Shown: positions 14,599-22,507 of the stretch, in pieces
Layout: each line of letters begins with the position of its first letter
Numbering within the stretch: position 1 is the first letter of the stretch
DNA from: Chloroflexota bacterium
Lineage (GTDB): Bacteria; Chloroflexota; Limnocylindria; Limnocylindrales; CSP1-4
Direction: 5' to 3'
Assembly (NCBI GenBank): GCA_004297395.1
Contig: SCUO01000065.1
Location: 1 to 42,118 of the forward strand
DNA length: 42,118 nt
Program-made: the position numbers and the translations under genes
The notes under the pieces: model-generated
Told to the model about the DNA's origin: nothing
Seen by the model: only the letters and a program-made list of their open reading frames with translations
Databases searched by the model: none

Positions 14599-15342
14599 AT
14601 GCGCATTCTCAGGCCGGGAGCGACCGGGCGCCGCCGCGCGGGTCAGGCCCTGCCAGAGTTCGCGATCGTGCTCCCTGTCCTCATGCTCGTCGTGTTGATC
14701 GCGATAGACGTCGGGCGTCTCTTCTACGCGTGGGTGACCATCAACAACGCCACGCGGATCGCGGCGAACTACGCCGCTGCCGCCCCGACCGCATCGTTCG
14801 GGGCGGGCAGCGAGTACGAGACCGTCGTCCGGAACGAGTCACAGAACGCCAACTGCACGCTGGCGACCGTGTCGACGCCGACGTTCGCACCGGATACGAA
14901 TGTCGGTTCGAACGCGACGGTGTCCCTCAGCTGCAGCTTCGAGATCCTGACCCCGTTCATCGGCGGGTTCATCGGGGACCCGGTGACCCTCGCCGCGACA
15001 TCGACTTTCGTCGTCCGAACCGGATTCGTCGCTGGAGTCCCGATCGCGCCGCCCGGGTTCCCCACGCCTACACCAGCACCGACGCCCACACCCGATCCCT
15101 CGGCGACGATCTCACCCACGCCCTCTCCCATCCCAGTCTGTCCCTCGGGCGAGCTCAACATTCCGAACCTTGTCGGGATGACGGTCGGCGACGCCAGGAC
15201 GTACTGGACCGGCCCATCGTCGGGATTCACTGGGTCGTTCGATCCCGCCAATGGCCAGGCGAGCAAGGTGGTAACCGGGCAGGTGCCGCCGGTCGGCGAG
15301 TGCCACGCTCCGAGCACGTCCATGGCCGTGACGTTCCGGTGA
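14599..15342 (+). CDS. TadE-like pseudopilin with Pro/Thr linker and PASTA-like tail (module 1)
   Basis: A 247-residue secreted or membrane protein. Its prepilin-type start is RRRAG followed by QALPEFAIVLPV, with Glu at +5 after the Gly, the site cut by Tad prepilin peptidases. A single hydrophobic helix (about residues 20-44) and the TadE pattern DVGRLFYAWVTINNATRIAANYA follow. After the TadE core (to about residue 150, with a probable Cys pair) comes a Pro/Thr linker of about 28 residues. The tail IPNLVGMTVGDARTYW...VTGQVPPVGE resembles one PASTA unit. TadE proteins are minor pseudopilins of Tad/Flp systems. GAGGGGG lies 8 nt before the ATG. Its stop overlaps the next gene as GTGA. Confidence 0.85.
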   Translation: MRILRPGATGRRRAGQALPEFAIVLPVLMLVVLIAIDVGRLFYAWVTINNATRIAANYAAAAPTASFGAGSEYETVVRNESQNANCTLATVSTPTFAPDTNVGSNATVSLSCSFEILTPFIGGFIGDPVTLAATSTFVVRTGFVAGVPIAPPGFPTPTPAPTPTPDPSATISPTPSPIPVCPSGELNIPNLVGMTVGDARTYWTGPSSGFTGSFDPANGQASKVVTGQVPPVGECHAPSTSMAVTFR

Positions 15343-15827
15343 GCCGCGTGTCGCGGCCCCGGGGCGAGGGTCAGGCCCTGACCGAGTTCGCCCTCATCCT
15401 ACCGGTCCTGCTGCTGGCGCTGATGATCATTCTTGACTTCGGGCGCGCGATCTATGCGTACAACGCCATCTCGAACGCGGCGCGAATTGGCGGTCGGACC
15501 GCGATCGTCAACCAGACGCCAACCGAGATCCGAGCCCGAGCGATCGCCCAGGCCACGGCCCTCGGCATCGACCCGAGTTCGACGTCCTGTCCGCCCAGCG
15601 GGACGAGCGGCGTCTGCATCGAGTTCAGGAACGCCACGCTCACCGGACCGTGTACTGGCGTATCCACGCTCGGTTGTGTTGCTCAGGTCACGGTGAAGTA
15701 CTCGTTCACGCCGTTCACCCCGATCATCGGCCAGATCCTGGGGCCCGTGCCGATGACGAGCCAAACCCAACAGGCAATCGAGAGCTCATGCACGTCCGGG
15801 GGCGGCATCGCGTGCCCGATTCCATAG
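15339..15827 (+). CDS. short TadE-like pseudopilin (module 1)
   Basis: A 162-residue protein from the GTG at 15339, which overlaps the TGA of the preceding gene, so translation is probably coupled. The prepilin-type motif is RGEG then QALTEFALILPV (Glu at +5). One hydrophobic helix is followed by ILDFGRAIYAYNAISNAAR, the TadE signature. The remainder is an extracytoplasmic domain with paired Cys and the phrase SFTPFTPIIGQILGP. The second TadE of module 2 has a very similar ending (TAITPIIGQLIGP). It likely works with the long TadE as a pseudopilin pair. Confidence 0.85.
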   Translation: MSRVSRPRGEGQALTEFALILPVLLLALMIILDFGRAIYAYNAISNAARIGGRTAIVNQTPTEIRARAIAQATALGIDPSSTSCPPSGTSGVCIEFRNATLTGPCTGVSTLGCVAQVTVKYSFTPFTPIIGQILGPVPMTSQTQQAIESSCTSGGGIACPIP

Positions 15828-15840
15828 GAGGATCCAGGTG

Positions 15841-17052
15841 ATGGCATCCGTACAGCGCAGCGAGCGCGAGCGGGGGCAGGTCGTCGCGATCATCGCCATC
15901 GCGATGGTCGCGCTCCTGGCGATGACTGCCCTCATCGTGGATGGCGGCACCGCCTTCGCCCAGCAACGGGTCACCCAGAATGGCGCCGACGCGGCGTCGG
16001 AGGCGGGGGCGGTCGTTCTCATGCAGCGACTCGCCGGCGTTGTGCCTGCCAAGACCGGAGACGATGTCGACGTCGCGGTACAGGCGAACGCGGCCACGAA
16101 CGGGCTGACGACCCCGGTCCAGGCGTGCTACACGGGCATTAACGGGATCCCGCTCAACGCCGACGGGACCTCGAACACGGACTGCCTGGCCGCGGCTCAG
16201 GTTGGGCCGGGACTCCCCATCCCGCCCTGCTCGGATTGCCCCGGCGGCTTCGCCTCGGGCGTGCGAGTGTCGGGATCTCGCCCATTCAGCACCTTCTTCG
16301 CGGGCATCGTCGGCCTGACCGGCTTCACCGCCTCGGCAACGGCGACGGCGATCGCCGGATACGTGAACGGTCTGGCGGGGCCCGTCCTCCCCGTGACGTA
16401 CCCGGTTTTCGCGACCGCCTGTGACGGGACCAACCATGCCATGACCGGCTCGACCACCCCGTGGCCGGTCGGACCGAACAACACGCTGACGATCCCGTTG
16501 TGCCAGGACAGCGCAGGCAACGTCGGTTGGCTCGACTGGACGCCCACCGCCGGCGGCCAGCCGGAGCTCGCCGGAGCGATCCTCGGATCGCCATCCAACC
16601 CGACGATCACGACGCCGCGCTGGTACTACATCACGGCGACTGGAAATGTCAGCAACGTCCAGGTGCAGACCGCCATGGAGCACTGGATCGGCACTGACGT
16701 CATCCTGCCGATCTTCAGCGAGACGTGTGATGACACGCCGAACAACCTCGCCGACCCGGTGGGCCAGATCACCGACTGTCCGGCCGGTCACCTCGGAGGC
16801 CACGGCTCGAACAACTGGTATTTCCTCGTCGGGTTCGCGGCTTTCCACTTGGAGGAGGTCCACATCCAGGGCACGAACACGACCGAGTGCAACGTGTATC
16901 CGGTCTTCCTGTCAGGCGGCAACGGCGGTACATCCTGTCTCGTCGGATACTTCGTCGGCCCGGAGCACGCGGTGTCACTCGGGGCATCGGTCGGGGCGGG
17001 CGGCGGTTCCGATGCCTCGACATCGCTCGTCGGAGTCCAGCTCATCCGCTAG
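15841..17052 (+). CDS. TadG-like protein (module 1)
   Basis: A 403-residue protein beginning ERERGQVVAIIAIAMVALLAM, then ALIVDGGTAFAQQRVTQNGADAASEAGA: the N-terminal Tad domain (PF13400-like) of TadG-type proteins, anchored by one helix and exported. No von Willebrand A domain with a MIDAS motif is visible. The large ectodomain has several Cys and ends in VGVQLIR. It is strongly similar to the module 2 protein (NVGWLDWTPTAGG, ITATGNVSNVQV). AGGAGG at 15826-15831 serves either GTG 15838 (6 nt) or ATG 15841 (9 nt); ATG is chosen. Role inferred: assembly or anchoring of the module's pseudopilins. Confidence 0.82.
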   Translation: MASVQRSERERGQVVAIIAIAMVALLAMTALIVDGGTAFAQQRVTQNGADAASEAGAVVLMQRLAGVVPAKTGDDVDVAVQANAATNGLTTPVQACYTGINGIPLNADGTSNTDCLAAAQVGPGLPIPPCSDCPGGFASGVRVSGSRPFSTFFAGIVGLTGFTASATATAIAGYVNGLAGPVLPVTYPVFATACDGTNHAMTGSTTPWPVGPNNTLTIPLCQDSAGNVGWLDWTPTAGGQPELAGAILGSPSNPTITTPRWYYITATGNVSNVQVQTAMEHWIGTDVILPIFSETCDDTPNNLADPVGQITDCPAGHLGGHGSNNWYFLVGFAAFHLEEVHIQGTNTTECNVYPVFLSGGNGGTSCLVGYFVGPEHAVSLGASVGAGGGSDASTSLVGVQLIR

Positions 17053-17059
17053 GTGCGCG

Positions 17060-17103
17060 CCTGGCGATTGGCTGCTTGCCGGGCGCTTGCACCTCCCGCC
17101 AGG
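17060..17103. terminator. hairpin after module 1
   Basis: CCTGGCG (17060-17066) pairs perfectly with CGCCAGG (17097-17103) around a 30-nt loop, starting 8 nt after the TadG stop. There is no T-tract. It may end or attenuate module 1 transcription. Confidence 0.35.
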
Positions 17104-17169
17104 GTCCTGCGTGAGATAGCCCGAAAGTCCTGCCGCGCGGTGATTCGAGGCACCGCTGCAAGGTTCGTC

Positions 17170-17177
17170 GCAAGGTC
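17170..17177 (+). promoter_or_regulatory. GCAAGGYC box, module 2
   Basis: GCAAGGTC, 50 nt before the ATG of the module 2 TadE, has a second GCAAGGT starting 12 nt upstream (17158). A 6-bp hairpin GCGGTG/CACCGC (17137-17156) precedes it. The intergenic stretch 17053-17227 holds no gene. Confidence 0.4.
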
Positions 17178-17227
17178 CGCGGAGCATCTTCCAAGGGCAC
17201 TCATATCGCCTTCGCCGGGGGACCCAG

Positions 17228-18055
17228 ATGCTCCGATTCGTCGGGCCTGGGCGGCGCACTGTGACCGGGGGGTCCAGCGGAATCCGAGGCCTCTTTCGCC
17301 GTGGGCGGAGGGGCCAGAGTCTCGCTGAATTCGCCCTTGTCCTGCCCGTCCTGTTGCTCACCGTCCTGTTCGCGATCGACGCCGGCCGCCTCTTTCTGGG
17401 CTGGGTCGAGATCAACAATGCCGCCCGGATCGCGGCCAACTACGCGTCGCTCCACCCGACCGCCGATTGGTCGAACCCGAGCGACCCCGACCGGGTCCGC
17501 TTCAACCAGCTGATCCAGCAGGAAGCCAACATCCTGAACTGCACCCTGCAGTCGCCGATGCCGGAGCCAAGCTTCCCGGGCGGCACGGACCTTGGGGACC
17601 TCGCGCAGGCCCAGTTCTCCTGCGCCTTCGACGTCCTCACGCCCCTTATCGGCGGCGTCATCGGCGATCCGCTGACGATCAGCGTCAGCTCGAGCTTCCC
17701 GATCCGCTCCGGGTCGGTCCTCGGCCTCCCACTTGGAAGCTCGGTCCCTGGCCCGACCGGAACGCCGGCGCCCACGGCACCGCCGAGCCCGACCGACACG
17801 CCGGACCCGAACGCCACGGTGGGCCCGACGCCCACTCCTGCTCCAACACCGTGCCTCCTGGCGGCGCCGGACTACGTCGCCGGCAGCACCACGGCCAGCC
17901 AGGCCCAGACCGACTGGGCAGGCTCGGGCTTCACCGGGACCTTTACCAAGATCACGCCCCCGGGCAACAACTACGACGTGGGCTGGCAGAGCCTCGTGGC
18001 CGGTCAGCTGTATGCGTGCACCTCGAACATCGCCGTCGCGAAGACCGCCCCGTGA
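17228..18055 (+). CDS. TadE-like pseudopilin with Pro/Thr linker and PASTA-like tail (module 2)
   Basis: A 275-residue counterpart of the first gene of module 1. Its prepilin-type motif is GRRG then QSLAEFALVLPV, followed by the helix and DAGRLFLGWVEINNAARIAANYA. The core shares LTPLIGGVIGDPLTISVSS with module 1 (LTPFIGGFIGDPVTLAATS), so the modules are paralogous. A Pro/Thr-rich linker of about 35 residues carries a tail (PDYVAGSTTASQAQTDWAG...LVAGQLYACTS) that looks like a degenerate PASTA unit. GGGGGA precedes the ATG. The stop overlaps the next gene as GTGA. Confidence 0.85.
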   Translation: MLRFVGPGRRTVTGGSSGIRGLFRRGRRGQSLAEFALVLPVLLLTVLFAIDAGRLFLGWVEINNAARIAANYASLHPTADWSNPSDPDRVRFNQLIQQEANILNCTLQSPMPEPSFPGGTDLGDLAQAQFSCAFDVLTPLIGGVIGDPLTISVSSSFPIRSGSVLGLPLGSSVPGPTGTPAPTAPPSPTDTPDPNATVGPTPTPAPTPCLLAAPDYVAGSTTASQAQTDWAGSGFTGTFTKITPPGNNYDVGWQSLVAGQLYACTSNIAVAKTAP

Positions 18056-18498
18056 ACGCCGTCCGACGCCTTGTCGCCACGCGCTCGCGCGGTCAGACGC
18101 TCTCGGAGTTCGCGCTCGTCATCCCGCTCGTCCTGCTGATCTTCCTCGGCCTGTTCGACCTCGGCCGGGCCGTCTATGCCTACACGACCATCTCGAATGC
18201 TGCCCGTGAGGGCGCCCGGGTCCTCATCGTCGATCAGGGCCAGACGTCAGGCGTCTACAAGGCGCAGATCGAGGCCGCTGGCAGCGCGACGGCCCTGGGC
18301 GTCGCGCCGGGGAGCGTGACCGTGAGCTTCCGGTCGCCAGACCTTTCCAGCGCCTGTGCGACCAGGACGATCGGTTGTGTGGCAGAGGTCAGCGTCCCCT
18401 ACTCGTACACCGCCATCACCCCGATCATCGGCCAGCTCATCGGGCCGATCTCGATGTCGTCGACCGTCCGCATCCCGATCGAAAGGACCAACCCGTGA
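18052..18498 (+). CDS. short TadE-like pseudopilin (module 2)
   Basis: A 148-residue protein from the GTG at 18052, overlapping the preceding stop. RSRG then QTLSEFALVIPLVLLIF is the prepilin-type start, with Glu at +5. FDLGRAVYAYTTISNAAREGAR is the TadE signature. The ectodomain has two Cys (SSACATRTIGCVAEV) at the place of the module 1 pair. It ends with PIIGQLIGPISMSS. It is predicted to be exported and anchored by one helix. Confidence 0.85.
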   Translation: MNAVRRLVATRSRGQTLSEFALVIPLVLLIFLGLFDLGRAVYAYTTISNAAREGARVLIVDQGQTSGVYKAQIEAAGSATALGVAPGSVTVSFRSPDLSSACATRTIGCVAEVSVPYSYTAITPIIGQLIGPISMSSTVRIPIERTNP

Positions 18499-18542
18499 CT
18501 GGCAATGGCTCGACACCCACAGGCAGCAGTGGAGGACATCGG

Positions 18543-19736
18543 ATGGGCGGATCGGGCATTAGCGGGTACGGCGATAGCCGGCGCGGTGAACGCGGTCAGG
18601 TCCTTGGCCTCGTAGCCATTGCCATGGTCGCCATCCTGGCCATGGTCGGGCTCGTCATCGACGGCGGCAACGTCTTCAGCCACCAGCGGATGACTCAGAA
18701 CGCGACCGACTCGGCCGCCAACGCCGGCGCGACGGTCATCGCCAAGAATCTCCTGACCGCCGGGGAGACGGACGCGACCGTCGACGCCGCGGTGTTGGCG
18801 GCCGCGGCCGCCAACCAGACGACCGTCGTCGACAAGCAGTACACGGATATTGCTGGCAACCTGATCGGCGTGACCGTCGGGTCGGCGCCGGGGGGGACCA
18901 TCCCGGCCGGCGCCGCAGGGGTCATGGTCAGCGGCCAGCGGACGTTCGTCGCCTTCGTATCACGGGTCATCGGGATCAATTCGTACACGACTACGACGGA
19001 CGCGACCGCGGCCGCTGGCTCGCTCGTGGGAGTTTGCCCCGCCGACGCCGGCTGTGGGGTCTGGCCCGTCACGGTGCCCGTGACAACCGTCTTCTGTGAC
19101 GGCAACGGCGATCCTGTCCTGTCGAGCGACTACTGGCCCAAGGACGGCACGATCGTAGAGGTCCCGCTTTGCCGGTCCGGCCCCGGAAATGTGGGCTGGC
19201 TGGATTTCCACCCGCCGGCCGGCGGCGCGTCGGAGCTCGCCGACACCATCCTCAACCCGGACAACGACTCCATCAAGATCCCTGACTGGTACTTCGTGGC
19301 CCAGACGGGCAATGTCAATTCGGCGCAGGTCGAGGACGCGCTCCGGACCTACCAGGACGACCTGGTGCTGCTGCCGCTCTTCTCGGACACCTGCAACATC
19401 GACCCCGGCGACAATCCGGGCGGACCCCTGCCCTGCCCGGGTAACCAGCACGGCAACGGCCAGAACCTCTACTACCTCTTCCAGGCCTATGCCGGTTTCC
19501 GGGTCTGCGGGCCGCTGACCCCCGGCTGCACGACGTTCGATCCAGAGGGCGATGGCGCCATCGACGTCTCCGAGGGCGCCTACATCACGGGCAACCCAAG
19601 CGAATGCAGCAGCGGCAACGGCCAGACGAGCTGCTTCTTCGGACGGTTCGAAGACATCATCTTCTCCGGCACCATCGCAGCCTCGCCTGGCAATCCCGGT
19701 GGGCCGCTCGCGGTCGGGGTCCAGCTCATCAAGTAG
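18543..19736 (+). CDS. TadG-like protein (module 2)
   Basis: A 397-residue TadG-type protein: GERGQVLGLVAIAMVAILAM, VGLVIDGGNVFSHQRMTQNATDSAANAGA. The Cys-containing ectodomain matches module 1 over its length (NVGWLDFHPPAGGASELAD, WYFVAQTGNVNSAQV) and ends VGVQLIK. No MIDAS or von Willebrand A domain is seen. GGAGGA at 18531-18536 lies 6 nt before the ATG at 18543, which is why this start is preferred. A GTG at 18495 overlapping the upstream stop is an alternative and would add 16 residues. Confidence 0.82.
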   Translation: MGGSGISGYGDSRRGERGQVLGLVAIAMVAILAMVGLVIDGGNVFSHQRMTQNATDSAANAGATVIAKNLLTAGETDATVDAAVLAAAAANQTTVVDKQYTDIAGNLIGVTVGSAPGGTIPAGAAGVMVSGQRTFVAFVSRVIGINSYTTTTDATAAAGSLVGVCPADAGCGVWPVTVPVTTVFCDGNGDPVLSSDYWPKDGTIVEVPLCRSGPGNVGWLDFHPPAGGASELADTILNPDNDSIKIPDWYFVAQTGNVNSAQVEDALRTYQDDLVLLPLFSDTCNIDPGDNPGGPLPCPGNQHGNGQNLYYLFQAYAGFRVCGPLTPGCTTFDPEGDGAIDVSEGAYITGNPSECSSGNGQTSCFFGRFEDIIFSGTIAASPGNPGGPLAVGVQLIK

Positions 19737-19739
19737 CAC

Positions 19740-19861
19740 GCGGCCCGGACGGGCCGCCTCCCTCCGACCCCGACGGAGGGCCGATCTCGGGGACATGGAT
19801 GGGTGCCCGCCCACGGGGGGACGGGCAGCCCGGGAGCCGCGCCTCGCAAGGGGCGCGGCTC
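19740..19861. terminator. three successive hairpins after module 2
   Basis: Perfect stems occur in a row: GCGGCCC/GGGCCGC with a 4-nt loop (19740-19757), CCCTCCG/CGGAGGG with a 7-nt loop (19760-19780), and GAGCCGCGCC/GGCGCGGCTC with an 8-nt loop (19834-19861). A wider CCCGGGA/TCCCGGG pair encloses the third. None has a T-tract. The whole 19737-20040 gap contains no gene; besides these it holds the module 3 box. Confidence 0.55.
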
Positions 19862-19980
19862 TTCGATTCCCGGGCACGTCGACCTGATTCCGGGGCCGGT
19901 GCGCCGCCGCACCTAGGACCATCGACTGGCCTCGGCGGACCCGTCGGGCTATGCACAGGCGCACCGTTTCAAGCCATCGT

Positions 19981-19988
19981 GCAAGGCC
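19981..19988 (+). promoter_or_regulatory. GCAAGGYC box, module 3
   Basis: GCAAGGCC lies 52 nt before the ATG at 20041, with a CAAG half-site in the same 12-nt phase upstream. A shared GCACCG also precedes the half-site in modules 2 and 3. Confidence 0.35.
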
Positions 19989-20040
19989 AGGGCACCAGCC
20001 TTCGAAGTGTCCACCTAGCCAGCCGAGGCTCACGAGCACG

Positions 20041-21054
20041 ATGTCCATCCGCGCACTTCTGCGCCGCTTCCGACAGCAGCCGCGAGGCCAGAGCTTCGTC
20101 GAGTTCGCCCTGATCCTGCCGATCTTCCTCGTGATCCTCTCGGCCGCGGTCGACCTTGGCCGGATCGCCTACGCCCGGGTCACGATCGCCAACGTCGCCC
20201 GCGAGGCGTCGTTCCAGGCGGCCCAGACGCCGACGGCATATCAGGCCGGCCAGCCCTGCACGCCAGGCAACGAGGATGCCAACAAGGTCATCTGCCGGGC
20301 GATCCTCGAGTCGACGGGCTCGGTGATCACCGTTGCCCCCGCCGACGTCATCAGGACCTGCGACCCGGACTGCAGCAATACGATGGGCAACACCGTGACG
20401 GTGGCCGTCACCGGGCGCTTCAACCTGCTGACCCCGGTCATGTCCGTGTTCTTCGGCGGGACGACGATCACCTTCAGCTCGACGTCGACGAACCAGATCT
20501 CGGCGATGCCGCCGCTCGGGGGCGAGGTGGACCCCACGGACCCCCCGCCGGCTAACCCGACCACGACACCCAATCTGGTCGGCGTCACGGAGGACCTGGT
20601 CCCCGCCCTGCTCGCTGCAGCGAACCTGGTCGAGGGCACCCGGACCGAGGAGTACGACGACGTCGTGCCCGAGGGTTCGATCATCAGCCAGAGCCCGGCG
20701 GCCGGGTCGATCGTGGACACAGGGACGGCCGTCGACTACGTCGTCTCCAAGGGTCCGGATCCGAGCATGAACTGCTCCGCGGTGAGCGCCGGCTTCACCT
20801 ACACGAAGACACCGCCGAGCAACAAGTCGCCCGTGACCGTGACCGTGACCGACACGACGACCTACAACCCGGCTTGCCCAACCGTCTGGGTCTGGACCTG
20901 GGGCGATGGCCTCACGACGACGGGCCAGGTTCAGTCACCGCACGTGTACTACAACTACGGCCCGGGCAACCAGACGTTCATCCTGAGCCTCACCGTCACG
21001 AGCGGCACGTTCACCTCGACGACCGGCGGCTACGCGATCCTGGTGAAGCCGTGA
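20041..21054 (+). CDS. TadE-like pseudopilin fused to PASTA and PKD domains (module 3)
   Basis: A 337-residue protein. QPRG then QSFVEFALILPIFLVIL is the prepilin-type start (Glu at +5), with VDLGRIAYARVTIANVAREAS as TadE signature. After a short Pro/Thr linker, residues 180-239 form a clear PASTA unit: LVPALLAAANLVEGT, IISQSPAAGSIVDTGTAVDY. Residues about 245-337 form a PKD-like domain: VWVWTWGDG, PHVYYNYGPGNQTF, LSLTVTS. PASTA units bind muropeptides or stack as spacers; PKD folds are extracellular adhesion or spacer domains. The protein is thus probably a surface-exposed minor pilin tip or cell-wall contact. The stop overlaps the next gene as GTGA. Confidence 0.87.
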   Translation: MSIRALLRRFRQQPRGQSFVEFALILPIFLVILSAAVDLGRIAYARVTIANVAREASFQAAQTPTAYQAGQPCTPGNEDANKVICRAILESTGSVITVAPADVIRTCDPDCSNTMGNTVTVAVTGRFNLLTPVMSVFFGGTTITFSSTSTNQISAMPPLGGEVDPTDPPPANPTTTPNLVGVTEDLVPALLAAANLVEGTRTEEYDDVVPEGSIISQSPAAGSIVDTGTAVDYVVSKGPDPSMNCSAVSAGFTYTKTPPSNKSPVTVTVTDTTTYNPACPTVWVWTWGDGLTTTGQVQSPHVYYNYGPGNQTFILSLTVTSGTFTSTTGGYAILVKP

Positions 21055-21533
21055 ACGCCCTCTGGCGGCTCGTCGGGGCCAGGCGTCACGAGCGCGAGCG
21101 CGGGCAGACGCTCGTCGAGTTCTCGCTCGCCCTGATCCCGTTCCTCTTCCTGCTCATGGGAACCCTCGACCTGGGGCGGGGGATCTACACCAATAACGGC
21201 GTCGCCCAGGCGGCCCGCGAGATCGCCCGCGCCGCGAGCGTCCATCAGTGCGTCGGCCCCTGCACGAGCGCTACGTGGTCGGCGGAGATCCGCGAGGCCG
21301 TCAATACGCAGAAGGCGCTCGTCCCCGGCCTCGCCGACTCGGGCGTCACCATCGACTGCGTCACGATCGGCGGCGCCCCTGTTGTCGTCGATGGCGACAA
21401 CCCGATCTGCCCGCCAGAGGACTACATCCGGGTGACGACGTCGGTTTCCTTCCGCCTCGTCACCCCGCTCCTGCCGATCCCCAATCCGTTCACCGTCAGC
21501 TCGACCTCCCACATCGAAGTCCAGATCCCCTAG
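21051..21533 (+). CDS. short TadE-like pseudopilin (module 3)
   Basis: A 160-residue protein from the GTG at 21051, overlapping the upstream stop. RERG then QTLVEFSLALIPFLFLL is the prepilin-type start, and LDLGRGIYTNNGVAQAAREIAR is the TadE signature. The ectodomain has Cys residues in HQCVGPC, IDCVTI and PICPPE, and ends SSTSHIEVQIP. It is more diverged from its counterparts in modules 1 and 2 than those are from each other. Confidence 0.83.
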   Translation: MNALWRLVGARRHERERGQTLVEFSLALIPFLFLLMGTLDLGRGIYTNNGVAQAAREIARAASVHQCVGPCTSATWSAEIREAVNTQKALVPGLADSGVTIDCVTIGGAPVVVDGDNPICPPEDYIRVTTSVSFRLVTPLLPIPNPFTVSSTSHIEVQIP

Positions 21534-21548
21534 GAGGAGCCGAACGCC

Positions 21549-22505
21549 ATGCCCCGTCCCACGCTCTCCGGCTGGCGGCCGACGGCGCCGAACGACCGGC
21601 GCGGGTCGGAGGACGGCCAGTTGCTCGTCATCTTCGCCCTGGCCATGGTCGCCCTGATCGGCATGGTCGGCCTGATCATCGACGGCGGCGACACCGCCCT
21701 CCAGCGCCGCGACCAGCAGAACGTCGCCGACGCCGCCGCGATGGCCGCCGGCTACGCCCACGTCAACGGCCTCGACGAAACGACCGTGGCCCAGGCCGTT
21801 GCCGCAGACAACGGCTACGCCACCGGCACGAACAACACCACGGTCAGCGTCAGCGTCGACAACGTCGCCAACACCATCACGGTCGACGTCACGCGGCCAC
21901 ACCGCAACTACTTCTCCGGGATCCTCGGCTTCAGCGCCTGGGACGTCTCCGCGACCGCCACGGTGATTGCCGGCTGGCCCAACGGCGCGTACGGCGCGAT
22001 GCCGCTGATCTTCAACGCGGACGCCTTCAACGATCCTCTCAACCGGGACCCCAACACGCCGGCCACATTCGACGAGCCGGGGACCGGGACGGAGGACGTG
22101 CCGATCGGCGACGCCCAGTTCAACTGGACCGTCTTCTGCACGGCCAACGGCGAGGAGTGCAACGGCAACTCCAACACGGTCGAGGACCTCATCAACGACG
22201 AGGGCACCTCGACGGTCATCTACCTCGACGACGAGATCGGGCCACTGAATGCCGGCGCCCACACCACGCTCTTCGACGCCCTGGCAGACGCCGCGGTCGG
22301 CGAGGCCTTTCCCGTCGCGATCGTCACCGACGACGGCGGCCTCATCGGCTGGGCCACGTTCCACGTAACCGGCTCGGTCGGCGGCGAGACGAAGCAGATC
22401 AGCGGCTGGTTCGACAGTACGTTCAACGCCCCGCCGATGACGATCATCCAGGGTCACGGCGAAGGCAGCCACGACCTTCCACCGATCGTCCACCTCATCG
22501 ACTAA
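21549..22505 (+). CDS. TadG-like protein (module 3)
   Basis: A 318-residue protein with the TadG-type N-terminus: SEDGQLLVIFALAMVALIGM, VGLIIDGGDTALQRRDQQNVADAAAMAAG. The ectodomain differs from the other two modules apart from short stretches such as GLIGWATFHVTG. It ends HLID, again with a terminal hydrophobic strand. GGAGGAG in the stop region of the previous gene lies about 10 nt before the ATG. It completes the third TadE-TadE-TadG unit. Confidence 0.8.
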   Translation: MPRPTLSGWRPTAPNDRRGSEDGQLLVIFALAMVALIGMVGLIIDGGDTALQRRDQQNVADAAAMAAGYAHVNGLDETTVAQAVAADNGYATGTNNTTVSVSVDNVANTITVDVTRPHRNYFSGILGFSAWDVSATATVIAGWPNGAYGAMPLIFNADAFNDPLNRDPNTPATFDEPGTGTEDVPIGDAQFNWTVFCTANGEECNGNSNTVEDLINDEGTSTVIYLDDEIGPLNAGAHTTLFDALADAAVGEAFPVAIVTDDGGLIGWATFHVTGSVGGETKQISGWFDSTFNAPPMTIIQGHGEGSHDLPPIVHLID

Positions 22506-22507
22506 GC

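Noticed and set aside
21030-22493. 487-codon minus-strand frame opposite module 3
   Set aside because: It consists of Val/Asp/Gly/Arg-rich repeats complementary to the TadE and TadG genes, with no signature of its own.
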